This document shows, one piece after another, positions 7,029 through 13,813 of a DNA stretch of 22,390 bases. Origin of the DNA: Chloroflexota bacterium (lineage in GTDB: Bacteria; Chloroflexota; Dehalococcoidia; Dehalococcoidales; UBA2162); the NCBI GenBank assembly GCA_016193545.1, contig JACPSA010000126.1, positions 1-22,390 of the forward strand, in the 5' to 3' direction. Under the pieces are notes generated by a model. It saw nothing but the letters and a program-made list of their open reading frames with translations. It was not told the DNA's origin and did no database searches. Both the position numbers and the translations under genes were made by a program. Each line of letters opens with the position of its first letter. The first letter of the stretch is position 1.

Positions 7029-7319
7029 TTAGTTCTCGAGCACCGCCTGCACCCGGAAAAAATCTCCTTCCTTTCTGGGCGCATTGGCCAACACCTGTTC
7101 CTGGGAGAGGGATGGGGCTACTTTATCGTCGCTGACGATATTCTGTAGCGCAATCGACTGGCTGGTGGGTGGGACGTTGCTGGTATCCACCTGCTGCAGT
7201 ACCTCAAAGTTCTCCAGGATGTTGGATAGCTGCTCTTCGAGTCTGTCCACCTCGGCTTCGGTCAAACCTAACCGTGCCAGGAGGGCAATATGCCGTACTT
7301 CTTCACGACTTAGCTTCAT
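7029..7319 (-). CDS. gatC: Asp/Glu-tRNA(Asn/Gln) amidotransferase subunit C
   Basis: GatC is the small structural subunit that clamps GatA to GatB. The 96-residue product has the expected length and pattern: MKLSREEVRHIALLARLGLTEAE at the start, LSNILENFEVLQQVDTSNV in the middle, and a C-terminal NAPRKEGDFFRVQAVLE that normally binds GatA. The start is set by GAGG five bases upstream and by a promoter that would lie inside a longer reading frame from 7385. It is first in the gatC - PH-like gene - gatA operon. Confidence 0.95.
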   Translation of the reverse strand: MKLSREEVRHIALLARLGLTEAEVDRLEEQLSNILENFEVLQQVDTSNVPPTSQSIALQNIVSDDKVAPSLSQEQVLANAPRKEGDFFRVQAVLEN

Positions 7320-7356
7320 TTTTGCCTCGCTGCCAGTTAGTGGAATACATTCAGGA

Positions 7357-7385
7357 ATTATAGCACCCGTCTGGAATATCGGCAA
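7357..7385 (-). promoter_or_regulatory. Promoter of the gatC operon
   Basis: Reading leftwards: -35 TTGCCG (7380-7385), 17-base spacer, then -10 TATAAT (7357-7362) with an extended TGC before it. The leader would be about 30 bases to the gatC ATG. Near-consensus sigma-70 type; seen directly in the sequence. Confidence 0.8.
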
Positions 7386-7409
7386 CCTAGTCAGCCTTAG
7401 GTCGTTTGG

Positions 7410-7540
7410 AAACCTATCCCCCTGACCCCCTTCCCTTTTTAAGGGAAGGGGGAGTTAAGTAAAGAGAGGGGGCTTTGCCCCCTCTCTAAAGTCTCTTCCC
7501 CCTCTCCTTCAAAGGAGAGGGGTATATAGGGGGTGAGGCT
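7410..7540. repeat. Intergenic multi-hairpin repeat, copy B
   Basis: The fullest copy, with three perfect hairpins: 7426-7437 with 7441-7452 (12 bp, loop TTT), 7463-7473 with 7477-7487 (11 bp, loop TTT) and 7499-7509 with 7512-7522 (up to 11 bp). It opens with AAACCTATCCCCC and closes with GGGGGTGAGG. It fills most of the gap between the divergent gatC and NfeD-like promoters. Confidence 0.85.
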
Positions 7541-7582
7541 TTGCCTTAAAGAGCTTCAGCACGAGGGCCCAAGCCCGAAGGG

Positions 7583-7612
7583 TTAATAAACAATCTCCTA
7601 TCCTGCTATAAT
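7583..7612 (+). promoter_or_regulatory. Promoter of the NfeD-like gene
   Basis: Extended -10 TGCTATAAT (TATAAT at 7607-7612) with a weak -35 TTAATA (7583-7588) 18 bases upstream. It leaves a short leader of about ten bases before the ATG at 7630. Confidence 0.6.
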
Positions 7613-7629
7613 TAGAAAGTAGAGGCAAA

Positions 7630-8010
7630 ATGATGGTTCGGTTGATATTAGCGATTGTTAGTACCCTGCTGGTGGAAGCTGCCCTGGTGGTAGTTATGCT
7701 CTGGGGCTTGCCTGAGCTAGGTGTTCGTATATCATTACCCGGCCTTATTGCTCTGATGGTGGCCTGGGGTGCCTATGCGGTTGTTTCTTACCGGATTAGC
7801 AGCCGGGTATTGCGGCAAAGACCATTGCTCAGTCTGCCGGACATGGTTGGTAGTAAGGGTGAGGTTGTGACTTCCTTAGTTTCAGAAGGTCTGGTCAGGA
7901 TTAAGGGTGAGCTGTGGATAGCTAAATCAGAGAGCGGTGAGATGAAACTCGGTGATAAAGTGGTGGTGGTGGGGCAGGATAGTCTTAAACTGCTGGTGCG
8001 TCCGGATTAG
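7630..8010 (+). CDS. NfeD-like membrane protein (short form)
   Basis: A 126-residue protein with two hydrophobic segments, about residues 3-26 and 34-53, followed by a C-terminal OB-fold domain (about 70-126: GSKGEVVTSLVSEGLVRIKGELW, then LGDKVVVVGQDSLKLLVRP). That domain is typical of NfeD proteins, which work with stomatin-like SPFH proteins in membrane quality control. No stomatin gene is visible next to it. GAGG lies four bases before the ATGATG start. The gene has its own promoter and meets a convergent gene 10 bases after its stop. Family assignment is from domain pattern; function is inferred. Confidence 0.85.
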   Translation: MMVRLILAIVSTLLVEAALVVVMLWGLPELGVRISLPGLIALMVAWGAYAVVSYRISSRVLRQRPLLSLPDMVGSKGEVVTSLVSEGLVRIKGELWIAKSESGEMKLGDKVVVVGQDSLKLLVRPD

Positions 8011-8020
8011 TTAATGGCGT

Positions 8021-9211
8021 TCAGTCCGAAGATTGACCTGACTTATAAATAAAAGAGACGATAAGCAGCACTATCCCGCTGATGAGAAGTGCCAGGCTGA
8101 ATGTTTCCATCGGGGCAATGAGGTTATTGGTGAACTGGGGCAGCCATTCATTGAGCGAGGACGGCATCCCAGGTAGCGGAAGTGCCGCCCTGGTAAAATA
8201 ATCGGAGATGAAAATACTGATGTAACCCAGTGCTCCGTAGCTAAGCAGCGGAACGCCCAGGTAGCGGGCGGTTTGTCTTACCTGGCGAATGATGAGAATA
8301 ATGCCCAGTACTAGCAGCAGTATGAAGCCAATCAGCGGTTTGTAGCCGAGCTGGAAGTAGCCAACGTATTGCTTTGCCTGTGCCAGTGTCTCTTCAGTCA
8401 TAGCCAGTGCTTGAGTTATCTGGGCTCGTGTTTGTGTCCCCAGCACTTTTTCGTCAAGTTTAAAGGTCGATGGTATCTGTGCCGAAAGTTGCTGATAAAG
8501 CTGGTCAAAAAGAGGTTCCCGCATCGCCTCTGGTATTATGGTCAGTTCCGGTGGAGGCGACTTCAATAGAGCCTGCCACAGTTGGTCTTTCAGGATTTTC
8601 TTGGCTGGCTCCAGTGAGATGAGGACGCTTAAATCTTGTTTTTCCCCGACCAGGTAATCGACTATCGGGTCAGCAGCGGCGGTTACTTGCTCTTTTAGCC
8701 AGGGTTCAAGCGCAGTGATGGCATCATCCAGGTATTTGTCGATATATCCTGCCAGGAACGCCATGTCCGGCGGGATGCTGCCGGTAAACTGCTGTTTTAG
8801 ATATTCTCCGGCCAGAGGAGCTACATCTAGCTTATCCACCAGAGAAACAATGAAATTCGGACTGAGGATAGTATCCTTTAAAATCAGTGTCAGGTTCAGG
8901 CTTTGCCTTTTGTCTAACAGGTAATCATAGGTGGAATGGATGATAGCGTTTACCTGTTCTTTTAGCAGCGGTTCAAGTTGGGGGATGGTATTGACCAGGG
9001 TGGTCTCCAGACTGATTGGGCTTCCACCGGGGGTTTGAACACTGATAATTTCTCCGGCTAATGAGGAAATATCGAGTCGGTTTATCTCGGCAGCAACAAA
9101 GTCCGGGTTGAGCAGGGTCTTATTTAACGTAAACGCCAGGCCGAAGAAGGATAGAGAGAGGAAGAGTAGGAAGCTCAGCAAACTGAGTGTTAGATTTTTG
9201 AGGAAAGTCAT
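8021..9211 (-). CDS. Membrane protein with duplicated extracytoplasmic unit
   Basis: I chose the ATG at 9211 (396 residues; GGAG nine bases upstream) over an in-frame GTG at 9334, because the shorter form starts directly with a signal-anchor helix (residues 8-30). An extracytoplasmic region follows, then hydrophobic segments at about 293-309, 318-338 and 370-389. The soluble part holds two copies of one unit, about 32-112 and 115-205. Both have a (L/I)xxPxF start, LD(I/V)xxLAGE, LEPxLKEQV and a later YL-x-KQ/RQ-x-L stretch. A weak promoter (TTGACT at 9308-9313) lies upstream. I recognise no family name; similar proteins of unknown function exist in Chloroflexota as far as I recall. Confidence 0.8.
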   Translation of the reverse strand: MTFLKNLTLSLLSFLLFLSLSFFGLAFTLNKTLLNPDFVAAEINRLDISSLAGEIISVQTPGGSPISLETTLVNTIPQLEPLLKEQVNAIIHSTYDYLLDKRQSLNLTLILKDTILSPNFIVSLVDKLDVAPLAGEYLKQQFTGSIPPDMAFLAGYIDKYLDDAITALEPWLKEQVTAAADPIVDYLVGEKQDLSVLISLEPAKKILKDQLWQALLKSPPPELTIIPEAMREPLFDQLYQQLSAQIPSTFKLDEKVLGTQTRAQITQALAMTEETLAQAKQYVGYFQLGYKPLIGFILLLVLGIILIIRQVRQTARYLGVPLLSYGALGYISIFISDYFTRAALPLPGMPSSLNEWLPQFTNNLIAPMETFSLALLISGIVLLIVSFIYKSGQSSD

Positions 9212-9327
9212 TCCGGTGATCTCCGATTCAGCCTCGAAGCTATCTTTGCGAGAATTTACTGTTCTCTTTATTTTGCTGTCCCATAATAACATGGCTACCT
9301 TGGATACAGTCAATATATCATTTATTC

Positions 9328-9356
9328 TTGCCACAATCAGTCCAGCAGGTTATGAT
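9328..9356 (+). promoter_or_regulatory. Promoter of the rhomboid gene
   Basis: TTGCCA (9328-9333), a 17-base spacer and TATGAT (9351-9356) form a good sigma-70-type promoter. The leader to the ATG at 9410 would be about 47 bases. Confidence 0.65.
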
Positions 9357-9409
9357 ATAAGATGAACTGTTAGTTCTAGCTCTCTTAATATCAAACGGTA
9401 ATTGGAATA

Positions 9410-9985
9410 ATGCGATATCGAAGCTATCGAGATTTTGATTTAGGTCCCATCGGATTCCTGATAGTGGCTAACCTCATTGTATTTTTGGCCACTTCTGTCC
9501 GTCCTCAACTTATCCGTTTGCTTGGCTTGCAGCCAGCCAGCTTTCTAGAGATGCCCTGGACAATGTTAACTAATCTCTTCGTCCATGCCGGTATGTGGCA
9601 TATCTTTACCAATATGTTAACCCTTTACTTCTTCGGTAGCTACTTAATCAGTCTGGTTGGCGAGAAGCGCTTCTTTATTATCTATTTCCTGGGCGGGATA
9701 GCGGGTAATATTGTTTATTTGCTTCTGGCGTCACCCTTTTCCATAGCCGTTGGCGCCTCGGGAGCCGTTTTTGCCGTGGCCGGGGCGCTGACCGTGATGA
9801 AACCCAGATTGCCAGTTTTTATCTTCCCGATACCGGTACCAATCCATCTCTGGGTGGCTGTCATCGGCGGTTTCGTACTACTTTCCTTTTCCCCGCTAGT
9901 TGCCTGGCAGGCGCATCTGGGCGGCCTGGTTTTTGGCTTGATAACCGGCTATTTCGCTCAAAGGAAGGGATATCGTTTCTACTAG
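9410..9985 (+). CDS. Rhomboid family intramembrane serine protease
   Basis: A 191-residue rhomboid with six predicted membrane helices. It cleaves transmembrane segments within the membrane. The Ser/His dyad is intact: Ser117 in GASG and His169 in WQAHLGGLVFG. The supporting residues His64 and Asn68 lie in HAGMWHIFTNMLTLYFFG. The upstream Shine-Dalgarno sequence is weak (GGA four bases before ATG), but the promoter and length support this start. The gene is divergent from the duplicated-unit membrane protein and 55 bases before hpt. Substrates are unknown. Assignment is firm at family level. Confidence 0.95.
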   Translation: MRYRSYRDFDLGPIGFLIVANLIVFLATSVRPQLIRLLGLQPASFLEMPWTMLTNLFVHAGMWHIFTNMLTLYFFGSYLISLVGEKRFFIIYFLGGIAGNIVYLLLASPFSIAVGASGAVFAVAGALTVMKPRLPVFIFPIPVPIHLWVAVIGGFVLLSFSPLVAWQAHLGGLVFGLITGYFAQRKGYRFY

Positions 9986-9999
9986 ATAGTTGGCCCTTG

Positions 10000-10029
10000 T
10001 TGAAGATGATTAGAGGTAAAGGCTATAAT
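10000..10029 (+). promoter_or_regulatory. Possible promoter for hpt
   Basis: TTGAAG (10000-10005), an 18-base spacer and a perfect TATAAT (10024-10029). Transcription would begin only about five bases before the hpt ATG, which would make the mRNA almost leaderless. Confidence 0.4.
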
Positions 10030-10040
10030 CTCAGGTAGCG

Positions 10041-10565
10041 ATGAGTTCTCAAACTAAACCCCGCATCCTTTTCCGCCGGCAGGAAATAGCCGCCGCCGTT
10101 AAGAAGCTGGCGGCTGAAATCAGTCGGGATTATCAGGGCAAGAGTCCCCTTTTACTGGGTATCCTTAAAGGCTCGTTCGTATTCATGGCGGACCTGATTC
10201 GGCTTCTTGACTTTCCTGTGGAAGTAGAGTTCGTCAGATTGTCCAGTTACGGCCGGGGCACGGAAAGTTCGGGGAAGATTAAGGTAGTGCAGGGTCTTCG
10301 TTCTCAGGTCAGGAGCAGGGATGTGCTGGTAGTCGAGGATATCGTGGATACGGGGCTCACTGTTGCCTTTCTGCTCGATTATTTGCAGAAGAAAAAGCCG
10401 GCCTCATTAAAGCTTTGTGTGCTGACTGACAAACCTTCCCGGCGTCAGGTTCCGGTTACTATTGATTATCTTGGCTTTACTGTTCCCGATAAGTTTCTGG
10501 TCGGCTATGGTTTAGATTGTGACGAGAAGTTTCGTAACCTGCCCGATATCTGTGTCCTGGATTAA
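10041..10565 (+). CDS. hpt: Hypoxanthine(-guanine) phosphoribosyltransferase
   Basis: This enzyme salvages hypoxanthine and often guanine, joining them to PRPP to form IMP or GMP. The 174-residue product has the usual length. The PRPP-binding motif VVEDIVDTGLT lies at about residues 98-108, preceded by LLGILKGSFVFMADL and the flexible-loop segment FVRLSSYGRGTESSG. The C-terminal YGLDCDEKFRNLPDICVL is typical of this family. It is followed 16 bases later by adenine deaminase. Adenine deaminase makes hypoxanthine, the substrate of this enzyme, so the pair forms a complete adenine-to-IMP salvage route. Confidence 0.95.
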   Translation: MSSQTKPRILFRRQEIAAAVKKLAAEISRDYQGKSPLLLGILKGSFVFMADLIRLLDFPVEVEFVRLSSYGRGTESSGKIKVVQGLRSQVRSRDVLVVEDIVDTGLTVAFLLDYLQKKKPASLKLCVLTDKPSRRQVPVTIDYLGFTVPDKFLVGYGLDCDEKFRNLPDICVLD

Positions 10566-10581
10566 AGTTAGTTTAAGAGGG

Positions 10582-12297
10582 GTGAGCCAGATAGATAACC
10601 TCTTAATTTCAGTAGCTAAAGGAGAATTGCCCGCCGACCTGGTGCTGGCTAATGCCAGAGTGGTCAATGTCTTTACCGGTGAGATTGAGCCGGGCAATGT
10701 GGCTATCTCGGGGGGCAGGATTGCCGGGGTGGGAGATTATCGCCAGGCTAAGGAAGTGCTGGATTTAGGTGGCAGGTACTTAGCCCCTGGTCTGATTGAC
10801 GGGCATACCCATCTGGAAAGCTCGATGCTCGATGTGGCTCAGTATGCACGCGCCGTGGTGCCGCGGGGCACTCTGGCGGTGGTTACCGACCTCCATGAAA
10901 TAGCTAATGTGTGCGGGCTGGAGGGGATGAGGTATGTATTGAACTCCGCCCGCCGTTTACCCCTGGAGCTTTTCCTGATGGCGCCTTCCTGTGTGCCGGC
11001 AACCCATCTTGAGACCTCGGGGTCCAGACTTGATGCTGATGACCTTCGTCGGGTTCTCAGGTGGAAGGGCTGTATCGGGTTGGGAGAAGTGATGAATTTC
11101 CCCGGCGTGCTCGCTGGCGATGCCGGTGTGCTCGGTAAAATTGCCCTTGCCCGGGGAAAAGCGGTCGATGGCCATGCCCCGGGTGTTAGCGGTAAAAATC
11201 TGAGCGCTTACATTGCCGCCGGTATCCATTCTGACCATGAGTCTGTCTCTCTGGCTGAGGCTACAGAAAAACTAAGGCAGGGTATGTTCGTCATGATTCA
11301 GGAAGGTTCGTCCGAGAAAAACCTGGATGCCCTGTTGTCCCTGGTCACCGACAAAACATATCCTAGGTGCCTGCTGGTGGTTGATGACCGTAGCTGTGTT
11401 GACCTGCTTAAGGATGGTGATATTGATGGTGTGGTGCGTAAGGCGATAGCCGGTGGACTTGACCCGGTGCGGGCGATTCAACTGGCGACGATTAATACCG
11501 CCCGGTATTTCAGCTTGGAGGGACTGGGGGCGGTGGCTCCCGGCTACCAGGCTAATCTGGTGGTAATCGATGATTTGCCCGGACTGAAAATAGATATGGT
11601 CTTTTATCGGGGTCGTCTGGTAGCTAAAGAGGGGAAACCGCTGTTTTCTTTGTCTGAAACCGGCGGCAAAAGTCTGCGTAACACCGTCAATATTAAACCA
11701 TTCACGGTAAAGTCTCTGCGGCTCTTGGCTTCAGGAGAGGCTGAGCCGGTTATCGAAATCGTCCCCGGCCAGATAATTACCCGGAAAAGGTCGGCTAAGG
11801 TTAAGGTTGCCGATGGAGTCGTCCTGCCTGATGTTAGTCGGGATATTCTGAAGCTGGTGGTGGTGGAGAGGCATAAAGCCACAGGCAATATCGGTCTAGG
11901 TCTGGTTACCGGTTTCGGTTTGCAGCGAGGAGCGCTGGCTTCATCCGTTGCCCACGATTCTCATAATATCGTTGCCGTCGGGACGAATGATGAAGACATA
12001 TTTAACGCTGTTAAGGAGATTGAGCGGCTTCAAGGTGGTTTGGTCGCAGTGGCTGATGGCAGGGTATTAGCCAGTTTAGCCTTGCCTATTGCCGGATTGC
12101 TGTCTGATGAGCCGTTGGCGGTGGTGGCGGATAAGCTGAAAAAGCTGGAGCAGGCGGCGGTTGGACTGGGAACAAAGTTACCTTCTCCTTTTTCCACCCT
12201 CTCTTTTGTGGCGCTGCCGGTAATCCCCGAACTCAGACTGACCGACCTTGGGCTGGTGGATGTAAATCAGTTTAGATTGGTGAAAAGGGGAGAGTGA
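10582..12297 (+). CDS. ade: Adenine deaminase
   Basis: An amidohydrolase that converts adenine to hypoxanthine and ammonia. From the GTG at 10582 it has 571 residues, normal for the family. An earlier GTG (10519) would lie inside hpt and add 21 residues unlike the family. Metal-binding features are DGHTHLES (about 74-81), DGHAPG (196-201) and HSDHES (216-221). The C-terminal domain with SSVAHDSHNIVAVGTND is characteristic of microbial adenine deaminases. GAGG sits very close to the GTG, so the exact start is less certain than the function. It lies between hpt and another phosphoribosyltransferase, with only one base between its stop and the next ATG. Confidence 0.93.
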   Translation: MSQIDNLLISVAKGELPADLVLANARVVNVFTGEIEPGNVAISGGRIAGVGDYRQAKEVLDLGGRYLAPGLIDGHTHLESSMLDVAQYARAVVPRGTLAVVTDLHEIANVCGLEGMRYVLNSARRLPLELFLMAPSCVPATHLETSGSRLDADDLRRVLRWKGCIGLGEVMNFPGVLAGDAGVLGKIALARGKAVDGHAPGVSGKNLSAYIAAGIHSDHESVSLAEATEKLRQGMFVMIQEGSSEKNLDALLSLVTDKTYPRCLLVVDDRSCVDLLKDGDIDGVVRKAIAGGLDPVRAIQLATINTARYFSLEGLGAVAPGYQANLVVIDDLPGLKIDMVFYRGRLVAKEGKPLFSLSETGGKSLRNTVNIKPFTVKSLRLLASGEAEPVIEIVPGQIITRKRSAKVKVADGVVLPDVSRDILKLVVVERHKATGNIGLGLVTGFGLQRGALASSVAHDSHNIVAVGTNDEDIFNAVKEIERLQGGLVAVADGRVLASLALPIAGLLSDEPLAVVADKLKKLEQAAVGLGTKLPSPFSTLSFVALPVIPELRLTDLGLVDVNQFRLVKRGE

Positions 12298-12298
12298 G

Positions 12299-13024
12299 AT
12301 GAGTTTTACCCGGGAACAGGCTCTCTTTGATAATCGCTATGATGCCGGACGGCAGTTAGCCGCGCAGCTGGGTGAATATAAAGGGCAGCCTGTGGTGGTG
12401 CTAGCTATCCCTAACGGCGGTGTGCCGGTAGGGGTGGAGGTGGCTGCGGCTCTTGAGGTTGAGCTTGACCTGGTTATTTCTCGTAAGATTCCCCTGCCGC
12501 TTACTCCCGAAGCGGGCTTTGGTGCCCTTGCTGACGATGGAACCGTCATTCTTAACGAGGAATTAGTCAAGGCGGTTGGCTTGACCCCGGACCAGATAAA
12601 TTTTCAAATTAACAGGGTAAGAGGTGAGATTCGCCAGCGGAGTCTGCTTTACCGTCGGGATAGGCCGTCGGCTACAGTCAGCGGCAAGACAGTGATAATT
12701 ACCGACGATGGGCTGGCTTCGGGTTTTACCATGATAGCAGCTGTGGAATCGGTGCGCCGGCGTCAGCCTAAGGAAGTAATTGTAGCGGTGCCGGTTGCCT
12801 CAGCCACTGCTCTGGAGCAGTTAGAGAAGGTTGGTGCTAAGGTGGTAACCGTGGCTGTGGGAACTAAACCGAGGTTCTTTGTTGCCGATTTTTACCGGTA
12901 CTGGCATGACCTCAGTGAGGATGAAGTAATTAAGTGCTTGAAAGAGTTCCGGATGCGGCGTTTCGATTTGAATGTGAAACCTCCGGAAAATGGTAGCGTG
13001 GTCAGGCACGATTCTAAAAATTAA
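12299..13024 (+). CDS. Phosphoribosyltransferase-domain protein
   Basis: A 241-residue protein of the type I phosphoribosyltransferase fold. The nucleotide-PRPP motif is VIITDDGLASGFT (about 132-144), with LAIPNGGVPVGVEVAAAL near residue 35 and RKIPLPLTPEAGFGALADDG near 62. This pattern is typical of the large, poorly defined group annotated as predicted phosphoribosyltransferases, sometimes fused to hydrolases. Its base substrate is unknown. It starts one base after the ade stop, so it is probably translationally coupled and works in purine salvage or another PRPP-dependent reaction. It is not a second hpt, since the acceptor-binding segments differ. Confidence 0.88.
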   Translation: MSFTREQALFDNRYDAGRQLAAQLGEYKGQPVVVLAIPNGGVPVGVEVAAALEVELDLVISRKIPLPLTPEAGFGALADDGTVILNEELVKAVGLTPDQINFQINRVRGEIRQRSLLYRRDRPSATVSGKTVIITDDGLASGFTMIAAVESVRRRQPKEVIVAVPVASATALEQLEKVGAKVVTVAVGTKPRFFVADFYRYWHDLSEDEVIKCLKEFRMRRFDLNVKPPENGSVVRHDSKN

Positions 13025-13082
13025 TCTCTGGATAGCAATACAATTGGGCGTTAAAAGCCGTTGATCTTTTGATAAATAGATA

Positions 13083-13111
13083 TTGTCATAATTCGGTTAA
13101 AGTGTTATAGT
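13083..13111 (+). promoter_or_regulatory. Promoter of the pyr operon
   Basis: TTGTCA (13083-13088), exactly 17 bases, then TATAGT (13106-13111). Transcription would begin near 13118 and cover the whole PyrR attenuator. Confidence 0.75.
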
Positions 13112-13135
13112 AGTTAGCAAAAGAAAAGTTATCAA

Positions 13136-13166
13136 CCTTTAAGTTAGTCCGGCGAGGCTAGCAAGG
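13136..13166 (+). promoter_or_regulatory. PyrR-binding RNA hairpin (anti-antiterminator)
   Basis: The segment at 13146-13166 opens AGTCCGGCGAGGCTAGCAAG and matches the PyrR-binding loop consensus (ARUCCNGNGAGGYU...). An upper stem pairs 13143-13147 with 13158-13162, and a lower stem pairs CCTT (13136-13139) with AAGG (13163-13166), with a purine-containing bulge between. PyrR with UMP would bind here and prevent the antiterminator. Confidence 0.9.
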
Positions 13167-13198
13167 GGAGAAAGAGACCGAGAGTGTAACCTCTTGCT
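13160..13198 (+). promoter_or_regulatory. Antiterminator pairing of the pyr leader
   Basis: AGCAAGGGG (13160-13168) can pair over nine positions, with one G-U, with CCTCTTGCT (13190-13198). This pairing uses the 3' side of the PyrR hairpin and the 5' arm of the terminator, so it excludes both. It is the classic PyrR attenuation switch. Confidence 0.8.
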
Positions 13199-13219
13199 GG
13201 CAGAGCAAGAGGTTTTTTT
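13188..13219 (+). terminator. pyr leader attenuator terminator, also covering the pyrR SD
   Basis: A perfect 11-bp stem (13188-13198 with 13204-13214, loop GGCAG) runs into seven T residues (13213-13219). The pyrR ATG follows at once. AGAGG in the 3' arm lies seven bases before that ATG and is the only visible Shine-Dalgarno sequence, so the hairpin would hide it. Confidence 0.9.
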
Positions 13220-13813
13220 ATGGCTGAAAAAATTATCATGACCGCAGATGATATCAGACGGAGTCTAGCCCGCATCACCCATGAGATTATCGAGCGTAAT
13301 AAGACTACCGACCATATGGTACTGGTCGGTATGCAAACTCGCGGCGTGCCTTTAGCCCGGCGGCTGGCGGACAACCTGGAAAACCTGACCGGTTCTACAA
13401 TACCCGTCGGTGCTCTGGACATCAGTCCCTATCGGGACGATATATCTTTGCCCAATCCCCAGCCTGCGGTTAACTATGCTGACATCGCCGTCAGTATTGT
13501 CGGTAAGTCAGTTGTGCTGGTCGATGATGTTCTTTATACCGGGCGCAGCGCCCGTGCCGCTATGGATGCCCTGATTGACCTGGGACGGCCCCGTTCGATT
13601 CAACTGGTGGTGCTGGTTGACCGGGGCCACCGCGAGTTACCCATCCGGGCTGATTATGTCGGCAAAAACATACCCAGCTCCAGGCACGAAGAGGTACAGG
13701 TCAGACTGGTGGAGACCGACGGGACAGACGAGGTAGTCATTGTTGAGAGCAGCCAGGATGCAGCCTCGCCGCGGCAGGTTGCAGATAGGCTGGCCTGGAA
13801 GGAGGGGTCATGA
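13220..13813 (+). CDS. pyrR: PyrR: pyrimidine operon attenuation protein / uracil phosphoribosyltransferase
   Basis: PyrR binds the leader RNA when UMP or UTP is high and causes early termination; many members also have uracil phosphoribosyltransferase activity. The 197-residue product has the family pattern: MTADDIRRSLARITHEIIERN at the start, LVGMQTRGVPLARRLA near 35, DISPYRDD near 67, and the PRPP loop VVLVDDVLYTGRSARAA (98-114). The segment VDRGHRELPIRADYVGKNIPSS is typical. The matching RNA site sits in its own leader, which shows the protein and target together. Its stop overlaps the pyrB start (ATGA). Confidence 0.97.
   Translation: MAEKIIMTADDIRRSLARITHEIIERNKTTDHMVLVGMQTRGVPLARRLADNLENLTGSTIPVGALDISPYRDDISLPNPQPAVNYADIAVSIVGKSVVLVDDVLYTGRSARAAMDALIDLGRPRSIQLVVLVDRGHRELPIRADYVGKNIPSSRHEEVQVRLVETDGTDEVVIVESSQDAASPRQVADRLAWKEGS

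Noticed and set aside
7320..7385. A longer GatC starting at 7385
   Set aside because: The gatC promoter covers 7357-7385, so the longer start would precede the transcript; family length fits 96 residues.
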